Shown piece after piece: positions 51,605-57,780 of a stretch of 57,780 nt of DNA. Origin of the DNA: Thermoplasmata archaeon (GTDB taxonomy: Archaea; Thermoplasmatota; Thermoplasmata; Thermoplasmatales; Thermoplasmataceae); NCBI GenBank assembly GCA_021818675.1, contig JAKATR010000029.1:1-57780 (forward strand). Direction: 5' to 3'. The notes under the pieces were generated by a model. That model was not told the DNA's origin and ran no database searches. It saw only the letters and a program-made list of their open reading frames with translations. Each line of letters starts with the position of its first letter. Position 1 is the stretch's first letter. The translations under genes were made by a program, and so were the position numbers.

Positions 51605-52885
51605 ATGAAAATATTCGGTATTAGTGCCCCATACACTGGCTCCGGAAAAACCACAGTAACCTTGGCGCTCCTTTCAAGATTGAAAAATTCAACGTCTGTG
51701 AAAATTGGCCCTGATTATATAGATAAGAGTCTTCATTCGACTGTGTCTGGCATCAATCCATACAATTTAGACCGCTGGCTTCAGGGACCAGGATATAAAA
51801 ATATATTTCTTTCATCAATCGCAAACTTTGATTATGCAGTTATTGAAGGAGTAATGGGCCTTTATGATTCGGGATCGCCCATGAAACTCAATTCCATTTA
51901 CTATTTCAGACGTATGAACATACCCTATATTCTTGTTGTTGATGTGTATAAAGTAGCAGAGTCAGGTTACTATATTGCTAAATCCTTCATAACAGGTCTT
52001 TGCATTGGCGTAATAATCAATAACTATGCGGGCGAAAGACATCTTGAAATGGTCTCAAAACCCTTTCTGGATCATGGCATAAAGATTTTAGGGGCCATCC
52101 CACGCAGGAAAGAATTTGAACTCCCAGAAAGGCATCTGGGATTGTCCACAGATGCCCCTGAAGGAAATATCAGGAAAATTGCCATGAAAGTCTCGGAATT
52201 TCTCAACCTTGATTTTCTGGAGGATTTGCCGGAGATCAAACCCGAACCAGCAGATTTGTTTGCCCCAGATCAGACTTCCGGAAAATACAATATATATATT
52301 GCTAAGGACTCCGCTTTTAACTTCTACTACGAGGATTCCATCGAAACGCTGAGAAGAATTGGCGAGGTTCATTATTTTTCTCCCCTGAAAAATGAGGTTC
52401 CTGAAGATGCAGATTTTATTTATCTGGGGGGCGGGTATCCAGAGCTCTTCTCGGGTGAATTGTCCCGCAATTTTAAAACGCTTGATTACATAAGAAATTT
52501 CTCTGAATCCGGGAAGATTATTGTAGGGGAATGTGGCGGTTTAATGTATATGGAATCTGCCATTGAAACGCCCAATGGAAGAAATAAACTGTTAGGTATC
52601 TTTGAAGGCCTCGTAAAGGAAAATGGAAAGCTTACAATAAGTTATACCCAGATGAAAGTTATCAAGGATACCCCTTTATTTAAAAGGAATGATATTGTAA
52701 GAGGACATGAGTTTCATTATAGCTCCATAGTTGATTACGGGGAAAAGAGCATGTTGATGGAAATAGGAAGAGGCATAGATGGAATGGACGGTCTCATATC
52801 AGTAAATTCTTTTGGCTCTTATTCGCATTTTTCACTTTCAAGATATTCAAAGAGACTTCTAAATTCACTCAAAAATTCAATATGA
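51605..52885 (+). CDS. cbiA: Cobyrinate a,c-diamide synthase
   Basis: 426 aa; GSGKTTVTLALLSRL, VKIGPDYIDKSLHSTVSG, VIEGVMGLYDSG, GECGGLMYM; SD-like AAGGAG upstream. Confidence 0.9.
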   Translation: MKIFGISAPYTGSGKTTVTLALLSRLKNSTSVKIGPDYIDKSLHSTVSGINPYNLDRWLQGPGYKNIFLSSIANFDYAVIEGVMGLYDSGSPMKLNSIYYFRRMNIPYILVVDVYKVAESGYYIAKSFITGLCIGVIINNYAGERHLEMVSKPFLDHGIKILGAIPRRKEFELPERHLGLSTDAPEGNIRKIAMKVSEFLNLDFLEDLPEIKPEPADLFAPDQTSGKYNIYIAKDSAFNFYYEDSIETLRRIGEVHYFSPLKNEVPEDADFIYLGGGYPELFSGELSRNFKTLDYIRNFSESGKIIVGECGGLMYMESAIETPNGRNKLLGIFEGLVKENGKLTISYTQMKVIKDTPLFKRNDIVRGHEFHYSSIVDYGEKSMLMEIGRGIDGMDGLISVNSFGSYSHFSLSRYSKRLLNSLKNSI

Positions 52886-53004
52886 ATAAATTTTCAAACT
52901 TCAGGATGTTTATCCGTATGATTTTGGAGAAAATATCCAATCTCATGATATTTAGAGAAGCAAATTATTCGTAAATGTTAAATCTTATAGAATAATAGAA
53001 TTTT

Positions 53005-53949
53005 ATGAAATTTGGATTGGTTAGCCTTGGCAATCATGCTATAAACAGGGTAGCACCTGCAATCGTATCGTCCGGAAACAAAATTGCTGCGGTTTTCAGT
53101 ACAAACCAGAATAAGGCAAGTGACTTTGCAAAAAAATATGGATGCAACCAGCATGGCGTTCTTGAGGAGCTTCTTAAGGAGGATATTGATGCCGTTTATA
53201 TCAGCTCGCCAAACTTCCTGCATTATGATTATGCCATGGCTTCGCTCAGACATGGAAAACACGTTCTTCTTGAAAAACCCATGACCCTGAAAATGGAGCA
53301 TGCAGAAGAGCTGGTGAGATATTCACAGGAAATGAATCTTAAACTTGGGGTAGGATTTCACATGAGATTTCATCCTGCAGCTAAAATGATTAGAGGAATG
53401 ATAAAAAACCGTTCCATAGGAGAAATAAGTTATATGGAAGCATCCTGGGGATCATTTTCCCAGGGTACAAGAACAAATCCCGAATCCAGATGGTGGAGCG
53501 ATGATGACAAGGTTGGTGGCGGAGCCATAATGGGAATGGGTGTGCATGTTCTGGACTTTTTTAATTACTTATTGGATAGGGCGCCAGATGAAATTAAAGG
53601 CATGGGCTCACCCCCAGGAAAGACCATTGACGATACCAGGGTGGCCATTCTGAGATTTGGAAATACATTGGGAACCATAAATGCGTCAAGGAAGTATTAC
53701 GCTCCGTGCAATTCCATAAGGATTTTTGGAACCAATGGAACGATAGAAGGATCCAATATATTCGGAACGAAGACTATTGGTGAATTAAAAGTAAACGGAA
53801 AAACAGACATGGCATTCAATGAATCCACCAGCATGTATGAATTGGAAATTCAAGCATTTGTTGACCTTGTGAACAATAAAAAGTCAGAAATAGCTCAGGG
53901 GAAGGATGGGGCAGAGGTTGTAAGAGAAACCATAGAATTGATGAAATAA
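53005..53949 (+). CDS. Gfo/Idh/MocA family oxidoreductase
   Basis: 314 aa; Rossmann N-terminus, VYISSPNFLHYDYAMASLRHGKHVLLEKPMTL. Confidence 0.92.
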   Translation: MKFGLVSLGNHAINRVAPAIVSSGNKIAAVFSTNQNKASDFAKKYGCNQHGVLEELLKEDIDAVYISSPNFLHYDYAMASLRHGKHVLLEKPMTLKMEHAEELVRYSQEMNLKLGVGFHMRFHPAAKMIRGMIKNRSIGEISYMEASWGSFSQGTRTNPESRWWSDDDKVGGGAIMGMGVHVLDFFNYLLDRAPDEIKGMGSPPGKTIDDTRVAILRFGNTLGTINASRKYYAPCNSIRIFGTNGTIEGSNIFGTKTIGELKVNGKTDMAFNESTSMYELEIQAFVDLVNNKKSEIAQGKDGAEVVRETIELMK

Positions 53950-53994
53950 CCAACATATGGTAATGTTTAAGATACAAATTTCCCTGTAGTTTCA

Positions 53995-54534
53995 ATGGCA
54001 AATGAAAGTTTATGGCATGCAATAGGACCCGGTGAGAAAGCTCCTGAAGAAGTGAATGTGATTATAGAAACACCCAGAGGCAGCAGGAATAAGTATGAGA
54101 TCAGCAAAGAACATAATGGTATCGTGCTTGATCGTGTTTTGCATTCATCAGTTGTTTATCCTGCAGATTATGGGTTAATTCCTCACACGCTCTATGACGA
54201 TGGTGATCCCATAGATGTGGTTGTTATCATGAGCTTTCCAACATATCCTGGCATAATGCTGAAGGCCCGCCCTATTGGCATTATGCATATGATCGATGCG
54301 GGAGATAAAGACAACAAGATAATTGCAGTACCCTCGAAGGACCCCGCATTTTCTCATGTAAAGTCAATGGATGATCTGAATCCGCATCTTCTTAGGGAAT
54401 TCAAAAACTTCTTCGAAACATATAAACTGCTTGAGGGTAAGAAAACATCTGTAGATGGTTTTGGATCCAAAGAAGAGGCATATGAAGAAATAAGACAGTC
54501 CATAAAAGTCTACAAAGAAAAATACCCCAAATAA
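53995..54534 (+). CDS. ppa: Inorganic pyrophosphatase (soluble, family I)
   Basis: 179 aa; NKYEISKE, VYPADYGLIPHTLYDDGDPIDVVVI. Confidence 0.96.
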   Translation: MANESLWHAIGPGEKAPEEVNVIIETPRGSRNKYEISKEHNGIVLDRVLHSSVVYPADYGLIPHTLYDDGDPIDVVVIMSFPTYPGIMLKARPIGIMHMIDAGDKDNKIIAVPSKDPAFSHVKSMDDLNPHLLREFKNFFETYKLLEGKKTSVDGFGSKEEAYEEIRQSIKVYKEKYPK

Positions 54535-54675
54535 TATTAAAACACACAAAAATTATCCTTTTTTTTGTAAACATATGTTACGTCTAACAAACGGATAAAT
54601 AGATTGATTAACTAACTGCATACGCGAAGACCTCACATTATTAATCTCATAAAGAATTATAACAGATCCTTCTGG

Positions 54676-55851
54676 GTGGCTGGATCAGCTTCCATGATAA
54701 GATCATTTGGAATTGGTTCAACATGGCCGTTCCTTGCAATATTTTTTGAAGTGAATCTCCATGTCCAGATTCTCTACGTGGGAGCAATTTTCACAGCTAT
54801 AGCTGCAGTATCAATGCTATTCAGTCTAGTCGGTGGAACGCTTGGTGATCTCTTTGGCAGAAGGAAAACCATAATGCTAGGCAGTTTTCTGGGATTTTTA
54901 ACGTATTTTACAGTTTATTTACTGGTAGTTGGAAATGTAATGGCCCTGTACATAGCCATAATTTTCGTAGTATCATCCATTTCAGGATCACTTACTTTTC
55001 CCGCAACTTCCGCCATAGTAGCAGATGTGACTACTGTTGAAAACCGGAGAGAGGGGTATTCCATTTACCGGATTTTAACCAATCTGGGGTGGGCTATTGG
55101 TCCTGTACTTGGTTCATTTCTATACAGTTCAGGTGTTGGCAATATATTCCTGTTTTCTTCCATAACTTTACTATTACAACTGCTTATCGTTCTCCTGTTT
55201 TTAAAAGAAACACACAGGACTGAAGATCATGATACTAGAGAGAAGAAACAGTATATTTCCTTTGACAGATTCCTCATAATTTTTTCCATAGGAACTTTCT
55301 TTATGACAGTTGTTTCGTCACAATTCAGCGTTACCTTCCCTTCATATGCAGTTCTTAGAGGCAATATTCTTCCCTATGAAATAGGGTACATTTATGCAGT
55401 AAATGGAATTGTTGTTGTCCTCGGGCAATTTCCCACTACCAGAATAACCAGAAAGATCAGCGATCTTATCTCAATGGAACTTGGAATGGTCTTCTACTCT
55501 GTCGGTTATCTCCTTTCTGCTTTTTCTTCCAGTCTGACGGCATTTATAATAGACATGGTGATAATTACAATAGGAGAAAATTTATCCTCACCTGGCATAA
55601 GTTCCATAGTATCAAAAATAGCCCCAAAGGAGAAGGTTGCCAGATATAACGGATTTAACTCGATGGTAAACAATGTAGGCAGAGCTATAGGCCCGTCTGT
55701 TGGAACATTTTTCATGTTCATATTTAATTATAATGGCCTTAGACTTTGGGCATCCATTGATCTGTTTGGGGTTTTCTCCATATTCCTGTTCTCACTATTC
55801 GGAAGATCTGTTCGGGGAACAAAAAATAACCTTGTCAATGAACATATATAG
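54676..55851 (+). CDS. MFS transporter
   Basis: 391 aa; GGTLGDLFGRRKTIMLGS; frame is open upstream of the GTG, so the true start is uncertain. Confidence 0.82.
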   Translation: MAGSASMIRSFGIGSTWPFLAIFFEVNLHVQILYVGAIFTAIAAVSMLFSLVGGTLGDLFGRRKTIMLGSFLGFLTYFTVYLLVVGNVMALYIAIIFVVSSISGSLTFPATSAIVADVTTVENRREGYSIYRILTNLGWAIGPVLGSFLYSSGVGNIFLFSSITLLLQLLIVLLFLKETHRTEDHDTREKKQYISFDRFLIIFSIGTFFMTVVSSQFSVTFPSYAVLRGNILPYEIGYIYAVNGIVVVLGQFPTTRITRKISDLISMELGMVFYSVGYLLSAFSSSLTAFIIDMVIITIGENLSSPGISSIVSKIAPKEKVARYNGFNSMVNNVGRAIGPSVGTFFMFIFNYNGLRLWASIDLFGVFSIFLFSLFGRSVRGTKNNLVNEHI

Positions 55852-56686
55852 AAAGAATGACCCCGGCCAGAAATATGAAACCTATGAAGGAATTTGAGTT
55901 GAGAAAGGATACCCTGATTGATTTTGGATCGTCCGGCTTCAAAATAATGTGCTGATAAATAATGAGAATGATTATTACAGTAGCTGCCACCAGATAAATA
56001 TAGGACTTTATGAAAAATGCTATGGACAGAAACAGAGCTCCTGTGACAGCATGAACTGATTCAGAATAGTGAATTCCTTTCTTTACTCCCCTTCTGCTCA
56101 TAACCGTTTTCAATCCGTTCTGCCGGTCATATTCAATATCCGGTATAGTGTAAATCATATCAAACCCTGCAATCCATAGACCAGTTGCAAGTATGAGGAT
56201 ATAAATTTCCGGTATTGCCGGAAAAGATGGAGTTACTGCAAGGTAACCTGCCATAACTCCAACGCCAATAACCAGACCCATAAAGAAATGGCGGAGCATT
56301 GTTATTTTCTTGAGAAGCGGATCTATTATAAAGAGGGCAAGAACTATTGGCGATAATTCAAAAACAAGCCTGTTAAGCATAAAAGCACATGTTTCAAATA
56401 AGAATGCTGAAATCACTGTGAACAAGATGGCCTTATTAATGGTGAATGACCCCCTTACAAGGGCCCAGTCTTTCTTCCTCGGATTTATTATATCATACTT
56501 TCGTCCCAGAATCCTGTTGATGGACATACCCGTTGCTCTGGCAAAACTTCCTGCCAGTATAACCAGAATAAGAACAAGAGTTCCGGGATAACCGTCGGCG
56601 GCTATGAAGCTTCCCGACACTATGAATGGTATATCAAATACTGTGTGTTCCAGCTTTATATAGTCTGCAATTTCCTTAAACTTCAT
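55835..56686 (-). CDS. ubiA: UbiA-family prenyltransferase
   Basis: 283 aa; NRILGRKYDIINPRKKDWALVRG, GFDMIYTIPDIEYDRQNGLKTV. Confidence 0.88.
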   Translation of the reverse strand: MKFKEIADYIKLEHTVFDIPFIVSGSFIAADGYPGTLVLILVILAGSFARATGMSINRILGRKYDIINPRKKDWALVRGSFTINKAILFTVISAFLFETCAFMLNRLVFELSPIVLALFIIDPLLKKITMLRHFFMGLVIGVGVMAGYLAVTPSFPAIPEIYILILATGLWIAGFDMIYTIPDIEYDRQNGLKTVMSRRGVKKGIHYSESVHAVTGALFLSIAFFIKSYIYLVAATVIIILIIYQHIILKPDDPKSIRVSFLNSNSFIGFIFLAGVILSIYVH

Positions 56687-57780
56687 TTATTATACCTTTC
56701 CAGTATTGCTGCGACCTTTTTAATTACATCCTGATCCATTTCCATTACATCAGGCCATCTCCTGTTAAACCCTTCCTCCTTCCATTTCCTTGTTGCGTCT
56801 ATTCCTATCTTTGAGCCGAAGTTAAACATCTCAGAAGCATGATCCAGGGCGTCTGTCTGGGTTCTTGGAACAATTGTAATGTCTCTTGCCGGATCCACTC
56901 TGGTAGTCATTGCCCATATAACCTGCTTTCTGTCATGTATATTAATATCATCATCAACCACGAGAACAAACTTTGAGAACATAAGTTGTCCCGTTCCCCA
57001 TATTGAAAACATAACCTTTCGTGCATGTCCCGGATATCTCTTCTTAATTGAAACGACCACCATGTTGTGGAAGACCGCTTCCTCCATGGTGTTAAGATCA
57101 ACAATTTCAGGTATTTGCAGTTGAATGAGAGGCAGGAACATCCGTTCTATAGCTTTTCCCATTGTAACATCCTCGTGCCAGAGCTTACCAACTATTGTTG
57201 TTGGGTAAACCGGATTTTTTTTCTCAATTATCTTCTTTACATGAAAAACAGGAAACTCTTCCTCGAGTGAATAATAACCCGTATGATCACCAAATGGCCC
57301 CTCAATTCTGGTCTCAGATGGATCAACATAACCTTCCAGAACTATTTCTGAATTCATTGGATATTCCAGATCTACAGAGTTTCCTTTTACAAGATCGATC
57401 CTTTTTCCAGATATAAGTCCTGAGAAAGAAAATTCGTCGAACGGATCCGGAAGAGGAGCGACCGCTGAAAAAATGGTCAATGGATCGGAACCGATTGTAA
57501 CTGCAACATCCATAACCTCCTTTTTTTCTCTCGAATCCTGCATGTTCTGTGATCCTCCTTTGTGAATCTGCCAGTGCATTCCCAGGGTTTCACTATCATA
57601 TTTTTGAAGACGATACATTCCGGCATTTCTTTGGCCAGTAACCGGATTCTTTGTAATAACAATGGGAAGTGTAATGAAAGGTCCGCCGTCCTTTGGCCAC
57701 GTCGTGCATATCGGGTATCTGTCAAGATCAACTTTATCAAGCACTTTTGTTGATGAGGGCAGAGATGCATGTATCTTTGG
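56683..57780 (-). CDS. ubiD: UbiD-family decarboxylase, N-terminus beyond the right edge
   Basis: PICTTWPKDGGPFITLPIVITKNP, GPFGDHTGYYSLEEEFPVFHVKKI; the frame stays open from the track start (57744) to the end (PKIHASLPSSTK), so the gene is truncated by the window. Confidence 0.9.
   Translation of the reverse strand, partial: PKIHASLPSSTKVLDKVDLDRYPICTTWPKDGGPFITLPIVITKNPVTGQRNAGMYRLQKYDSETLGMHWQIHKGGSQNMQDSREKKEVMDVAVTIGSDPLTIFSAVAPLPDPFDEFSFSGLISGKRIDLVKGNSVDLEYPMNSEIVLEGYVDPSETRIEGPFGDHTGYYSLEEEFPVFHVKKIIEKKNPVYPTTIVGKLWHEDVTMGKAIERMFLPLIQLQIPEIVDLNTMEEAVFHNMVVVSIKKRYPGHARKVMFSIWGTGQLMFSKFVLVVDDDINIHDRKQVIWAMTTRVDPARDITIVPRTQTDALDHASEMFNFGSKIGIDATRKWKEEGFNRRWPDVMEMDQDVIKKVAAILERYNK

Noticed and set aside
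1-57780. CRISPR array or cas/defence cluster
   Set aside because: No regularly spaced repeats and no Cas, restriction-modification or toxin-antitoxin signatures were recognised.

Overview
The window looks like a compact, AT-rich chromosomal segment from a Thermoplasmatales-type archaeon. This is inferred from a thermosome subunit closely resembling the Thermoplasma beta chain, archaeal GlyRS, RfcL, L15e, Taw1, leaderless promoters and many sequon-rich membrane proteins. About 55 protein-coding genes are supported, plus tRNA-Val(CAC) and tRNA-Ser(TGA). Both window edges cut genes: a sugar-nucleotidyltransferase at the left and UbiD at the right. Most of the window is ordinary housekeeping and transport. 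The stretch from about 21.5 to 34 kb, between the tRNA-Val and pepA, looks accessory: two ABC-2-type exporters with extracytoplasmic partners or ectodomains, a nucleotidyltransferase/glycosyltransferase pair, a split-barrel-like domain fused to a methyltransferase, a decayed TnpB gene with 3' hairpins, and a 182-bp MITE-like element. The MITE-like element is the clearest unannotated structure: imperfect terminal inverted repeats starting CTATGGCGGCAA, flanked by a perfect 8-bp direct repeat CAAAAATA. No CRISPR array, rRNA, prophage or clear new defence system was seen. All product names come from reading the translated sequence; no database search was run.
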